Shown in pieces: positions 36,036-46,593 of a DNA stretch of 64,000 nucleotides (its first letter is position 1; the number at the start of each line of letters is the position of its first letter). The notes beneath the pieces are model-generated. The model did not search any database. It saw only the letters and a list, made by a program, of their open reading frames with translations, and was not told the origin of the DNA. Both the position numbers and the translations under genes were made by a program. Source of the DNA: Gammaproteobacteria bacterium (lineage in GTDB: Bacteria > Pseudomonadota > Gammaproteobacteria > Pseudomonadales > Porticoccaceae); the NCBI GenBank assembly GCA_016708925.1, contig JADJET010000004.1, forward strand, positions 1-64,000. Direction: 5' to 3'.

Positions 36036-37784
36036 TTGGCGACCATCGTACTGGGCCTCTCCGGCGCCCTCGGCCACGATCCCTCGGCCGCGCTTTATAT
36101 TGACGGTCACCTGGTCGCGGCAGCGGAAGAAGAACGCTTTATCCGCGACAAGCACGCCAAAAACCGGATGCCCCTGGAGGCGGCGCGCTTCTGCCTGCGC
36201 CAGGCCGGCATCGCGCCGGGCGACGTCGATGTGGTGGCGGTGCCCTTTGCGCCGATTCCGCTCAGCTCGCCGGCGCGCTGGCACTTCGCGCGCCGCTACT
36301 GGTATGCGCCCGACCGGGCGCTGGACGCGCTGGTCAACGGCAACCGCCGCTATCGTCGCTATCGCAAACGCATCTTCGAACTGCTCCGCACCCTGGGCAT
36401 CGATCCCGCGCGGATCGAATTCGAGCCGGTCGAACATCATCTCGCCCACGCCAGCAGCGCCTACCACCTGAGCGGTTTCACCGGCAAGACCGCGATCCTG
36501 GGCGTGGACGGCAAGGGCGAATACGCCACCACGTTTTTTGGTTACGGCGAAAACGGGCGCATCCACAAGATCAAGGAGTTCTACGACCCCGACTCCCTGG
36601 GCGGGCTGTACGGCGCACTCACCGAGTACCTCGGTTTCGAGATGCTCGACGGCGAATACAAGGTCATGGGCATGGCGCCCTACGGCGATCCGACCCGCCA
36701 CGATCTCGCGCGGCTGCTTCACTGCGACGGCAAGGAACTGCGCGTCAACACGCGCTACGTGAACACCGTGGGGCTGCGCCGCTACAAGGAGAACGGCCAG
36801 GGGTTTTACTTCAGCCCCCGCCTGATCGAATGGCTGGGGCCGCGCCGCCACGGCGACAGCGCCGACCAGCCCTATATCGACTACGCCGCCGCCATCCAGG
36901 CGCTGTACGAAGATGCCGTGCTCAAGCTCATGGATCACTACCTGGGCGACATCCTGCGCGAGACCGGGCGGCTGGCGTTTGCCGGCGGCGGCGCGCTCAA
37001 CGTCAAGCTGAACCAGAAGATCATCGCCCGCCCCGAAGTCCGCGAACTGTTCGTGCAGCCCGCCTCGGGGGATGCCGGCACCGCGGTGGGCGCCGCGTCC
37101 CATGCGCTGGTCAAGCGCGGCATTCAACCCGAACCGATGGAGCATGTCTTCCTTGGACCGAGCTTCACCACGGCAGAATGTCTGGCCGCCTGCGCCCGCC
37201 ATCCCGGCCAGCCGGTCCATCAGGTCATCGACCGGATGCCGGAGCATGTTGCGCGGTTGCTCGCCAAAGGCCATCCGGTGGCCTGGTTCCAGGGCCGCAT
37301 GGAGTTCGGCCCGCGCGCGCTCGGGGGCCGATCGATCCTCGGCTGCCCCAGCGTTGCGGGTGTCGCGGATCGCATCAATGAACAAATCAAGTTCCGCGAA
37401 CGCTGGCGACCCTTTTGTCCCAGCATGCTTGACCGGGTCGCGCCCCAGATGTTCAAGGTGAACCACCCGGCGCCCTTCATGACCTTCACCTTCGCGGTCA
37501 ACGAAGAGTGGAAAACCCGGGTGCCCGAGGTGGTGCACGCGGACGGCACCGCCCGCGCCCAGGCGCTGGAACGGCGCCACAACCCGCGCTATTACGCCCT
37601 GATGGAAGAACTCGAACGCCTCACCGGCAACGGCGTGGTGCTCAATACGTCGCTCAACCGCCGCGGCGAACCCATGGTGTGCTCGCCCGAGGACGCGCTC
37701 GCCATGTTCTTCGGCTCCGACCTCCAGTACCTGGCCATGGAAGACGTGCTGGTCACCAAGCCGGGAGGGGCGCCGGATGGCTGA
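36036..37784 (+). CDS. Carbamoyltransferase (NodU/CmcH family), LPS core
   Basis: A 582-residue carbamoyltransferase that uses carbamoyl phosphate and ATP. The N-terminal ASKHA-fold domain reads LGLSGALGHDPSAALYIDG, AAEEERFIRDKH and VEHHLAHASSAYHLSGF. GVDGKGEYATTFFGYG and FAGGGALNVKLNQKI follow. The C-terminal domain reads AWFQGRMEFGPRALGGRSIL and NTSLNRRGEPMVCSPEDAL, as in TobZ-type enzymes. In Pseudomonas aeruginosa the syntenic gene carbamoylates a core heptose. Start is a TTG at 36036, three bases after the previous stop; no better start is seen. Overlaps the next gene by eight bases. Confidence 0.93.
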   Translation: MATIVLGLSGALGHDPSAALYIDGHLVAAAEEERFIRDKHAKNRMPLEAARFCLRQAGIAPGDVDVVAVPFAPIPLSSPARWHFARRYWYAPDRALDALVNGNRRYRRYRKRIFELLRTLGIDPARIEFEPVEHHLAHASSAYHLSGFTGKTAILGVDGKGEYATTFFGYGENGRIHKIKEFYDPDSLGGLYGALTEYLGFEMLDGEYKVMGMAPYGDPTRHDLARLLHCDGKELRVNTRYVNTVGLRRYKENGQGFYFSPRLIEWLGPRRHGDSADQPYIDYAAAIQALYEDAVLKLMDHYLGDILRETGRLAFAGGGALNVKLNQKIIARPEVRELFVQPASGDAGTAVGAASHALVKRGIQPEPMEHVFLGPSFTTAECLAACARHPGQPVHQVIDRMPEHVARLLAKGHPVAWFQGRMEFGPRALGGRSILGCPSVAGVADRINEQIKFRERWRPFCPSMLDRVAPQMFKVNHPAPFMTFTFAVNEEWKTRVPEVVHADGTARAQALERRHNPRYYALMEELERLTGNGVVLNTSLNRRGEPMVCSPEDALAMFFGSDLQYLAMEDVLVTKPGGAPDG

Positions 37785-38685
37785 GACGCCGCTGTTCAGC
37801 ATCGTCATCCCCTGCTGGAACTACGGCCACTGGCTGACGCGCGCGGTGAACTCGGTACTGGCCCAGGATGGCGCCGACTGGGAACTGCTGGTGATCAACG
37901 ACGGCTCCACCGACACCACGGACGCGGTGGCCGCCGAACTGCTGCGCCAGCACGCGCCACGCCTGCGCTATCTGGCGCAGGCCAATCGCGGCGTGGCGGC
38001 GACCCGCAACCGCGGCATCGACGCAACCACCGGAAGCTACCTGATTTTCCTCGACGCCGACGATGAGTTGGCGCCCGGTGCGCTCGGGGTCTACCGCGAA
38101 CTGATCGGCCGCAATCCCGATGTCGATCTGCTGGCGGGCGCCTACCGTGCCATCACCGAAGATGGTCGCGAACGCATTCGCAGCGTCGGCGCCCTGACAT
38201 CCTCGCGGCGGCAGCGCCTGCGCGATTATCTGTTCACCAAGAAGCTCAATTTCAGCAACAGCGCGGCCGCGTTCCGGCGTCAGGTGTTCGCGCAGCGGCG
38301 CTACCCGGAAACCCTGAGGTCGGTGGAGGACATCCCGGTGTTCGCCTATATCGCCGCCGCGCGGGAGATCGCGGTCACCCCCGCGCTGGTGGCCATCGCC
38401 CACCGCCACCGCGGTTCACTGCGCCACAACCTGGATAACGCCAACGCGGCAAGCAAGATCTTGCTGGACGAGCTGTTCCGCCCCGGCGTGATGCCGGACT
38501 GGGCGCTGGCCTACCGGCCGCGCTACGAAATCCAGCGCTATCTGTCGCTGTTTCGTACCTGCTATCTGGCCGGAGAAAATGCGCGCGCCCTGGAGTTTTA
38601 CCATCGTGCCCTGCGCAGCAATCCGCTGCGGACCCTCAGCCGAGGGTCGTATCTGCGCAAGTACCTGAACCTGCGTCGGCGCTGA
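37777..38685 (+). CDS. Family 2 glycosyltransferase, LPS core cluster
   Basis: A 302-residue GT-A glycosyltransferase. FSIVIPCWNYGHWLTRAVNSV near residue 7, ELLVINDGSTDTT near 35, ANRGVAATRNRGIDATTGSY near 67 and LIFLDADDELAPGAL near 88 are standard nucleotide-sugar and metal motifs. The later half has EDIPVFAYIAA and HRHRGSLRHN, and is otherwise helical. It is the last gene of the co-directional cluster and starts inside the carbamoyltransferase gene. The sugar and acceptor are not identifiable; the outer core is the likely acceptor. Confidence 0.9.
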   Translation: MAETPLFSIVIPCWNYGHWLTRAVNSVLAQDGADWELLVINDGSTDTTDAVAAELLRQHAPRLRYLAQANRGVAATRNRGIDATTGSYLIFLDADDELAPGALGVYRELIGRNPDVDLLAGAYRAITEDGRERIRSVGALTSSRRQRLRDYLFTKKLNFSNSAAAFRRQVFAQRRYPETLRSVEDIPVFAYIAAAREIAVTPALVAIAHRHRGSLRHNLDNANAASKILLDELFRPGVMPDWALAYRPRYEIQRYLSLFRTCYLAGENARALEFYHRALRSNPLRTLSRGSYLRKYLNLRRR

Positions 38686-39048
38686 CGGCCGTCGCCACCA
38701 GCGTCGCCGGGAGCGTACCGCCGGCCGCCGCATAACCGGCGCAGAGTATAGGAAGCATAAAGCGCCTATTCGGGCCGGGCTAGAGCGTTTTTGATTTTAT
38801 GAGGACGGGAGGGTTCCGTTGCAGGAGTGGGTTGCCGGATTTAAGGAGTTGTTGGCCAACTGAATGGGGGAGGGGGTCCAGTTAGTGGGGCGGTTCACAA
38901 GCCCGCCAAGCCGTACACGTTAGGGATGCTCTGATAATTCGATTCCATTCATGGTTCGACAAGCTCACCACGAACGGAATCAAAAGGTTACCGTTCATCC
39001 TGAGCTTGTCGAAGGATTTGTTCAGAGCATCCTTAGAATGCAGCGCGG
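38686..39048. other. Intergenic region with inverted-repeat element
   Basis: A 363-bp gap between convergent genes. The first 235 bp show nothing recognisable. The rest is the palindromic element at 38924-39032. Confidence 0.7.
38924..39032. repeat. Palindromic element with nested inverted repeats
   Basis: The outer arms GGATGCTCTGA (38924-38934) and TCAGAGCATCC (39022-39032) are exact inverted copies. Inside, TTCGACAAGCTCA with CACGAACGG pairs with CCGTTCATCC plus TGAGCTTGTCGAA. This GTTCG...GAGCTTGTCGAA palindrome type is dispersed in many proteobacterial genomes. About 109 bp, non-coding. Confidence 0.75.
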
Positions 39049-39352
39049 TCAGTGCCCGCCCAGCAGCGCCCCGATATCGCCTTGATGGCCCACCACCAGA
39101 CGCAGCCCGGCGGCTGCGGGCGGCGCGCAGGGCTGGGCGCCGTACTGGGTCAGCAGATTGGCGGCCCAGGGCAGCATGCCGGGCGAGGCGTAATAGCGCC
39201 GCTCGCCATCGGCTCCGTCGGCGGACAGCAGCGCCATGTCATCCGGCCCCGCGGCGGCGGCAAAGCAGAGATCGAACGCCATCTGCAGTTCGTTTTCGCG
39301 CTCGACGCGCTGGGCGCTGGGCGCGGGTCAGGGTGAAGGTGTGCCAGCTCAT
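39049..39352 (-). pseudogene. Small hypothetical gene broken by a 7-bp tandem duplication
   Basis: An ATG at 39352 starts MSWHTFTLTRAQR, and the second frame continues VERENELQMAFDLCFAAAAGPDD and on to DIGALLGGH and a stop. The frame break is a perfect tandem copy of GCGCTGG (39307-39320). Removing one copy joins the two frames into a 98-residue protein. It follows nspC on the same strand by about 90 bp. I do not recognise a family. The repaired middle part, LLSADGADGERRYYASPG, hints at a compact alpha/beta fold, but that is weak. Confidence 0.6.
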
Positions 39353-39438
39353 GGTCGGAGTCCGTTGCGGCGAGCGCCGATGGTGGCATTCGTTGTGCGC
39401 GCTGGCAATGCGGCGCTCAGCAGCTTTTTGAAAAGCCG

Positions 39439-40583
39439 TCAGGACAGGCGATCGCGAAAATCCCGGTAATCGAATTCGCGCACCAGCCGCAATGCGTCGG
39501 TGGTGGAATTCCATACCGCGATGGCGGGTAAAGGGATGCCGTTGAAGGTGTTGGTCTTGACCATGGTGTAGTGGGCCATGTCGGCGAACAGCAGGCGCTG
39601 GCCGATGCGCAGCGGCGCGGCAAAGGCGTAATCGCCGATGACATCGCCGGCGAGACAGGTCTGTCCGCCCAGGCGGTAGCTGTGGGGCAGTTCGCCCGGC
39701 GCGGCCGCGCCGTAGATGCGTGGCCGGTAAGGCATTTCGATCACGTCCGGCATATGGCAGGTGGCGGAGGTGTCGAGGATGGCGAGTTCCAGATCGTTGC
39801 GCTTGATGTCCAGCACTTCCGTCACCAGCACGCCGGTATCGAGGGCCACGGCCTCGCCGGGCTCCAGGTAGACCGCGACGCCGTGGCGAGCGCGGAAGTC
39901 GCGGATCAGGGCGATCAGCGCGTCCACCTGATAATCGGCGCGGGTGATGTGATGGCCGCCGCCGAAATTCACCCATTCCATCTGCGCCAGCCAGGGCGCG
40001 AACTGTTCCTCGACGGCGGCCAGGGTGCGCGCCAGCGGCGGCAGATCCTGTTCGCACAGGGTATGGAAATGCAATCCGGAAATGCCGCTCAGATCGGCGC
40101 CGGCGAAGTCCTCTACCGGAATCCCGAGCCGCGAGCCGGGCGCGCAGGGATCGTACAGCGGCGTGGCGCCTTCGGAGTGGCGCGGGTTCACGCGCAGGCC
40201 AAAGCGCAAACCGGGCCGGGTCGTCTGGGCGGCCAGTGCGCGCGCACGGAAGCGCTGCCACTGGTGCATGGAGTTGAAGACGACGTGATCGGACAGCGCC
40301 ACCACGGCGTCGAAATCCGCGTCACGATAGGCGGCGCAGAAGGTGTGCACCTCGCCGCCGAATTCCTCGCGTCCCAGGCGCGCCTCGAACAGGCCGCTGG
40401 CGCAGGTGCCGGCGAGGTAGCGGCGCACCAGCGGCGCCAGGCTGAACATCGAAAAGGCCTTGAGCGCGAGCAGCACCTTGGCGCCGCTTTCGGTTTGCAC
40501 GCGTTGCAGCAGCTTGAGATTGTCCTCGAGCGCGGACTCGTCCACCACGAAACAGGGCGAGGGGACGCGCGTCGCGCCGAAAT

Positions 40584-40605
<22 letters not shown>
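39439..40605 (-). CDS. nspC: Carboxynorspermidine decarboxylase
   Basis: A PLP-dependent alanine-racemase-fold decarboxylase that converts carboxyspermidine or carboxynorspermidine to the polyamine. It is 388 residues from a GTG at 40605. VPSPCFVVDESALEDNL near 14-30, KVLLALKAFSMF with the PLP lysine near 49, GLHFHTLCEQ, EWVNFGGGHHITRADY, YLEPGEAVALDTGVLV and ILDTSATCHMPDVIEMPYRP are family text. LLFADMAHYTMVKTNTFNG closes it. It overlaps the end of the upstream dehydrogenase gene by 22 bases, so the two are coupled. Confidence 0.94.
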
Positions 40606-41762
<1,157 letters not shown>

Positions 41763-41776
41763 GGGATAGTCCTCGC

Positions 41777-43705
41777 TTAACGCTCGAAGTAGGTGTAGCC
41801 GCGCAAACCGGTGGCGTACAGCTCCACCAGTTGCTGGCGCTCGGTCGCGCTGATGTGTCCGGCGCGCACGCCCTGTTCCGCGCTGTTGCGGAATTTCTGC
41901 AGCAGCGTCTGGGGGTGATATTCGACGTAACTCAGCACGTCGGCGACGCTGTCGCCTTCGACTTCCTTGACGTAATCGAAACTGCCGTCGGCATTGATGC
42001 GCACACTGACTACATGGGTGTCGCCGAGCAGATTGTGCAGATCGCCGAGGGTTTCCTGATAGGCCCCGACCAGGAACGCACCCAGGTAATACTCCTTGCC
42101 CTCGATGAGCGGATGCACCGGCAGCGTGTTGTTGAGCGTGCCGTCCCAGGCGAAGCGGTCGATCTTGCCGTCGCAGTCGCAGGTGATGTCGGCCAGGATC
42201 GCCTGGCGCGTGGGCAGTTCGTCGAGGCGGTGAATCGGCATGATCGGGAACACTTGGTCGATGGCCCAGATATCCGGCAGCGACTGGAATACGCTGAAGT
42301 TGCCGTAATAGATGTCGGCGAGCGCTTCTTCCAGTCCGGCCAGTTCCGGATATTCATCTTCGTTGCCGATGATGACGCTTTTAATACGCTGAAGAATTTC
42401 CAGGGTGACGTTTTCGGCGAGTGCGCGCGAACGCAGGCTGATCTGGCCGCGCCGGAACAGGTCGCGAATTTCGTCGCGATAAAAGAGTGCATCGTTGTAG
42501 CACTCTTGCGCGCGTTCAAAAGTAATCGACTTCAGCACTTCCCATAGATTGTGGACATTCTCGTGCTCGGATTCCGGCACTTGCTCGGGCAGTGCGTGAG
42601 CCTCGAAGCGGGTGACATCGAGAATGTTGAACAGCAGTACCGAACCGTAGGCGACCAGCGCGCGCCCGGACTCGGTGACGATGGTCGGATGCGGGATGTC
42701 GTGGGGATCCAGAATGCTCATCACCACTTCGATGATATCGAGGCAGTACTCCTCCATCGAGTAGTTCATGCTGTGGGTATGGCTGGAGCGGCTGCCCTCG
42801 TAGTCCACCGCGAGCCCGCCGCCGAGGTCGAGATTGCCCAACGGCGCGCCTTCGCGCACCAGATCGACGTAGTAGCGGCAGGCTTCCATGACGCCGGTGC
42901 GGATATCGCGGATGTTGGGAATCTGCGAGCCCAGATGCACATGCAGCATTTCCATGCAGTCGAGCATGGCATGCGCCTTGAGGGTGTCCACCAGATCGAT
43001 CAACTGCATCGAGGTCAGGCCGAAGATGCTGCGGTCGCCGCTGGTGGCGTTCCAGTGGCCACTGACCCGGGACGACAGTTTGACGCGCGCACCGATGCGC
43101 GGGCGAATCCCGGCGGCCTTGCTGCACTGGATCAGCAGCGGCAGTTCGGCGGGTGTTTCCACCACGAAAAAAATCCGGTAGCCGAGTTTTTGCGCCATCA
43201 GTCCGAGGTTGATGAACTCTTCATCCTTGTAACCATTGCAGACGATATAGCCGTTCATCGCATCCAGCGTGGCGAGCGCGATCAGCAGCTCGGCCTTGCT
43301 GCCCGCTTCCAGGCCGTGGCCGAAACGGGCGCCGAAACTGGCCACCTCTTCGATGATCTGCGACTGCTGGTTGACCTTGATGGGAAACACGCCGCGGTAG
43401 CGGCCACGGTAGCCCGACTGCGCAATGGCGCGGGCGAAGCTCTCGTTGATCTGGGCGATCTGGGCGTCGAGCAGATTCTCGATGCGCAGCAACACCGGCA
43501 TGGGCAGGCCGCGTTCGCTCAGACCGTCGACGATATCGAGCAGGTTGATGGTGCCGCGCCCGCCGCCGGTGTCCGCGGTGACCTGTACCAGGCCGTCCGC
43601 GGATACCTGAAAATGTCCGGCGCCCCAGTATTCGATGCCGTACAGATCGGTCGCGCGGGCCGCGTTCCATTCGACGTCATGGTTCTGATGGGAGATACGA
43701 TTCAC
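41777..43705 (-). CDS. speA: Biosynthetic arginine decarboxylase
   Basis: SpeA decarboxylates arginine to agmatine, the first step to putrescine. The 642-residue PLP enzyme has GVFPIKVNQQSQIIEEV with the PLP lysine at residue 110, then GSKAELLIAL, HVHLGSQIPNIRDI and DLGGGLAVDYEGSRS. FSVFQSLPDIWAIDQVFPIMPI and TCDCDGKIDRF are the late hallmarks. The protein reaches normal length and is intact. It heads a polyamine operon with carboxynorspermidine dehydrogenase and nspC. The enzymes from agmatine to putrescine are not in the window. Confidence 0.96.
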   Translation of the reverse strand: MNRISHQNHDVEWNAARATDLYGIEYWGAGHFQVSADGLVQVTADTGGGRGTINLLDIVDGLSERGLPMPVLLRIENLLDAQIAQINESFARAIAQSGYRGRYRGVFPIKVNQQSQIIEEVASFGARFGHGLEAGSKAELLIALATLDAMNGYIVCNGYKDEEFINLGLMAQKLGYRIFFVVETPAELPLLIQCSKAAGIRPRIGARVKLSSRVSGHWNATSGDRSIFGLTSMQLIDLVDTLKAHAMLDCMEMLHVHLGSQIPNIRDIRTGVMEACRYYVDLVREGAPLGNLDLGGGLAVDYEGSRSSHTHSMNYSMEEYCLDIIEVVMSILDPHDIPHPTIVTESGRALVAYGSVLLFNILDVTRFEAHALPEQVPESEHENVHNLWEVLKSITFERAQECYNDALFYRDEIRDLFRRGQISLRSRALAENVTLEILQRIKSVIIGNEDEYPELAGLEEALADIYYGNFSVFQSLPDIWAIDQVFPIMPIHRLDELPTRQAILADITCDCDGKIDRFAWDGTLNNTLPVHPLIEGKEYYLGAFLVGAYQETLGDLHNLLGDTHVVSVRINADGSFDYVKEVEGDSVADVLSYVEYHPQTLLQKFRNSAEQGVRAGHISATERQQLVELYATGLRGYTYFER

Positions 43706-43818
43706 GGCTGTCTCCCGACGGGAAAACGGGCGCGAATAGTGCGGTTAAAGCCCAGTGATTTCAAGCGTATATATGTGACACGCGCATCATCGAAAACGCG
43801 CGCGGCGGCGCTGGCCCG

Positions 43819-45111
43819 TCACTGGAACGGATGCCGCAAAATGATGGTTTCCACCCGGTCCGGTCCGGTCGAAATGATGTCGATCGGCACCCCGGTGACT
43901 GCTTCGATACGCGCAATGTACTCGCGTGCCGTCGTGGGTAATTGTGCCAGAGAGGTCGCGCCCGAGGTCGAATCGCTCCAGCCCGGCAGCGTCTCGTAGA
44001 CCGGCACGATGCCGGCGTAGTCGTCGGCGTGGGACGGCGATTCGATTTCCGCGCCGGCGGCGTCGCGATAACCCACGCAGATTTTCACTTCGGTCAGGCC
44101 GTCCAGTACATCGAGTTTGGTCAGGCACAGCCCGGAAATACTGTTGATGCGGGCCGCGGTGCGCAGGGCGACGGCGTCGAACCAGCCGCAGCGGCGCGGC
44201 CGGCCCGTGGTGGAGCCGAACTCGTTGCCGCGTGCCGACAGATGTTTGCCCACCGCGCAGAACAGCTCGGTAGGGAACGGCCCGGACCCGACCCTGGTGG
44301 TATAGGCCTTGGTGATGCCGAGTACATAGTCGAGATAGAGTGGACCGAAACCACTGCCGGTGGCGGTGCCGCCGGCAGTGGTGTTCGAGGAAGTCACGAA
44401 CGGGTAAGTGCCGTGATCGATATCCAGCAGCGAACCCTGGGCGCCTTCGAACAGGATGTTTGCGCCGGCGAGGCGCGTGCGGTGCAGGCTGCTGGTGACA
44501 TCGGCGAGCAGGGGGCGCAACTGCTCGGCCCAGATTTCCGCCTGGACGAGGATGGCGCTCGCATCGCATTCCGCCACGTTGTAATAGCGGCTCAGCATGA
44601 AATTGTGAAAGTCGATGAGCTCGCGCAGGCGTTCGGCGAACACCGGGCCCTTGAACAGATCGCCCAGGCGCAGGCCGCGCCGCGCCACCTTGTCTTCGTA
44701 GGCGGGGCCGATGCCGCGCCCGGTGGTGCCGATGCGCGCCGCGCCGCGCGCCAGTTCGCGGGCGAGGTCGAGCGCCACATGGCAGGGCAGGATCAGCGGA
44801 CAGGCCGGCGACAGCTTGAGGCGTTCACGCACGGGGACGCCGCGCGCCTCCAGTTCGCCCATTTCCTTGAGCAGGGCGTCGGGTGCGAGCACCACGCCGT
44901 TGCCGATCAGGCAGCTCACCCCGGCGCGCAGAATCCCCGACGGGATCAGGTGCAGCACGGTCTTGGCGCCATCGATCACCAGCGTGTGGCCGGCGTTGTG
45001 GCCGCCCTGGAAGCGCACCACCACTTTGGCTTCATCGGTGAGCAGATCGACGATCTTGCCCTTGCCTTCGTCACCCCACTGGGTGCCAAGTACCACGACG
45101 TTCTTGCCCAT
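43819..45111 (-). CDS. purA: Adenylosuccinate synthetase
   Basis: PurA joins IMP and aspartate using GTP, the first step from IMP to AMP. It is 430 residues, as usual. NVVVLGTQWGDEGKGKIVD near residues 4-22 is the signature, followed by VVRFQGGHNAGHTLV. TGRGIGPAYEDKVARRG near 130 and FEGAQGSLLDIDHGTYPFVTSSN near 220 are clear. Lies 12 bases after hisZ in the same direction, part of the conserved hfl-hisZ-purA run. Confidence 0.97.
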   Translation of the reverse strand: MGKNVVVLGTQWGDEGKGKIVDLLTDEAKVVVRFQGGHNAGHTLVIDGAKTVLHLIPSGILRAGVSCLIGNGVVLAPDALLKEMGELEARGVPVRERLKLSPACPLILPCHVALDLARELARGAARIGTTGRGIGPAYEDKVARRGLRLGDLFKGPVFAERLRELIDFHNFMLSRYYNVAECDASAILVQAEIWAEQLRPLLADVTSSLHRTRLAGANILFEGAQGSLLDIDHGTYPFVTSSNTTAGGTATGSGFGPLYLDYVLGITKAYTTRVGSGPFPTELFCAVGKHLSARGNEFGSTTGRPRRCGWFDAVALRTAARINSISGLCLTKLDVLDGLTEVKICVGYRDAAGAEIESPSHADDYAGIVPVYETLPGWSDSTSGATSLAQLPTTAREYIARIEAVTGVPIDIISTGPDRVETIILRHPFQ

Positions 45112-45123
45112 GATGTCCTTCAG

Positions 45124-46350
45124 TCAGTCCGGCTGAGTCTGCGTGTGCGCAGGTGCTATCTGAAAAGTTCCATCGCGCCAGATCAGGACGCGATCGCAAT
45201 GAAGTTCGGCCAGGTCTGGCACCTGACCGGGAAACCCGCATATCACCCGTTCACCATCCGCCCGCAGACGGGCTACCGCGGCGGCCAGCTCCGGTGCGGC
45301 AGCGCCTGTCACCGAGACTTCTGCCGCGGCAAAAATGCCGGGCGCAACCGGCGCGGCGGGCGCCACCAGATCGCACAGAAAGCCCAGGTCGATGCCAAAA
45401 CCGGTCGCCGGGCGGGCGCGTCCGAACTGGGCGCCCACATGGTCGTAGCGGCCACCGTGACCCACCGCTGCCGGCGTACCCGCCGTATAGGCCGCGAACA
45501 CGATGCCGGTGTGGTAGTGGTAGCCGCGCAGCTCGCCCAGATCCAGGAACAGTGTGAGATCAGGGCGCTGTTCCTGCAGCGCGCGCACCACCTGACGCAG
45601 TTCGTCGAGCGCCTGTTGCACGGCGGCGGGTGCGCCCGCCAGGTCATCGACCGCGCGTTGCAGCACCCCGGCGTCGCCGCACAGACCGGGCAGCGCCGTC
45701 AGCATGCGCGCCAGATCCGGGTCGTCGACATGAGCGGCGACCCAGGCCGGGAGCGTTGCGTCCTTTTGCTGCAACAGTTCGAACAGCTCGCGCTTGCGGG
45801 CCGGTTCGATGGTCAGTAGTTCCTCCAGACCGCGGTAGATCCCCACATGGCCCAGATCCAGATGCAGCGCATCGAGGCCGGCGCAGGTCAGGGTTTCCGT
45901 GAGCAGGGCGATCACTTCCAGATCCGCTTCCAGTCCGGACTCTCCGAACAGTTCGACGCCGATCTGAATGGGGGAGCGCGATTCGAGTGGGCTGCGCGGG
46001 CGCGTGTAGAGAACCTGGCCCGCATAGCACAGGCGCGTCGGATATTCGCGGCGCAGGCTGTGGGCATCCATGCGCGCCACCTGGGGCGTGATGTCGGCGC
46101 GCACGCCCATCATGCGACCGCTCAACTGGTCGGTAATCTTGAACGTGATCAGATCCAGGTCCGATCCGGAGCCGCTGAACAATGACGCGGTGAATTCCGC
46201 GAGCGGCGGAATCACCAGGTCATAACCCCAGGTGTGATACAGGTCGAGCAAACGGCGCCGCAGCCGCTCTACCTTGAGGGCGCGGTCCGGGAGGATGTCT
46301 TCGATCCCGTCGGGCAGCAGCCAGCGATCAGTGGAATCCATGGTTGTCAC
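45124..46350 (-). CDS. hisZ: ATP phosphoribosyltransferase regulatory subunit
   Basis: HisZ is a histidyl-tRNA-synthetase-like protein that partners the short HisG in the first step of histidine synthesis. The 408 residues read WLLPDGIEDILPDRALKVERL, GYDLVIPPLAEF, RADITPQVARMDAHSLRREYP and LCYAGQVLYTRP, then GRYDHVGAQFGRARPATGFG. It lacks the tRNA-binding anticodon domain of true HisRS, which supports HisZ. In many gammaproteobacteria a DUF2065 gene separates hflC and hisZ; no good one is readable here. Confidence 0.95.
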   Translation of the reverse strand: MTTMDSTDRWLLPDGIEDILPDRALKVERLRRRLLDLYHTWGYDLVIPPLAEFTASLFSGSGSDLDLITFKITDQLSGRMMGVRADITPQVARMDAHSLRREYPTRLCYAGQVLYTRPRSPLESRSPIQIGVELFGESGLEADLEVIALLTETLTCAGLDALHLDLGHVGIYRGLEELLTIEPARKRELFELLQQKDATLPAWVAAHVDDPDLARMLTALPGLCGDAGVLQRAVDDLAGAPAAVQQALDELRQVVRALQEQRPDLTLFLDLGELRGYHYHTGIVFAAYTAGTPAAVGHGGRYDHVGAQFGRARPATGFGIDLGFLCDLVAPAAPVAPGIFAAAEVSVTGAAAPELAAAVARLRADGERVICGFPGQVPDLAELHCDRVLIWRDGTFQIAPAHTQTQPD

Positions 46351-46523
46351 CGTCAGATCAGGTCCGGGCCGAGGCGTACGCGGGTCACTGCGCCGGGGAT
46401 GGCTGGACGGTGGCGAATCGCAAGGCGCCCGCGATCCCCGGTATCAGGCGCGAGGCCTGTGACAGTTCGCGCCACGTCATGTTAACTGCGCTCCGCAACG
46501 GTTTCCGGTCACGGGCAGCCGGC

Positions 46524-46548
46524 AAAAAAAAACCGGGCTGCCCCGGTT
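46524..46548 (-). terminator. Intrinsic terminator after hflC
   Basis: On the minus strand AACCGGG, loop GCAG, CCCGGTT forms a 7-bp stem followed directly by a T-run of seven or more. It lies 46 bases after the hflC stop and separates hflKC from hisZ-purA. Confidence 0.85.
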
Positions 46549-46593
46549 GCGGGATGCTAGCACTTCCGGTCGGATCATGTCGCCCGCGCCGCC

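Noticed and set aside
34530..37808. A 1092-codon minus-strand frame opposite the LPS kinases and carbamoyltransferase
   Set aside because: Shadow of conserved plus-strand genes; no motif, low-complexity composition.
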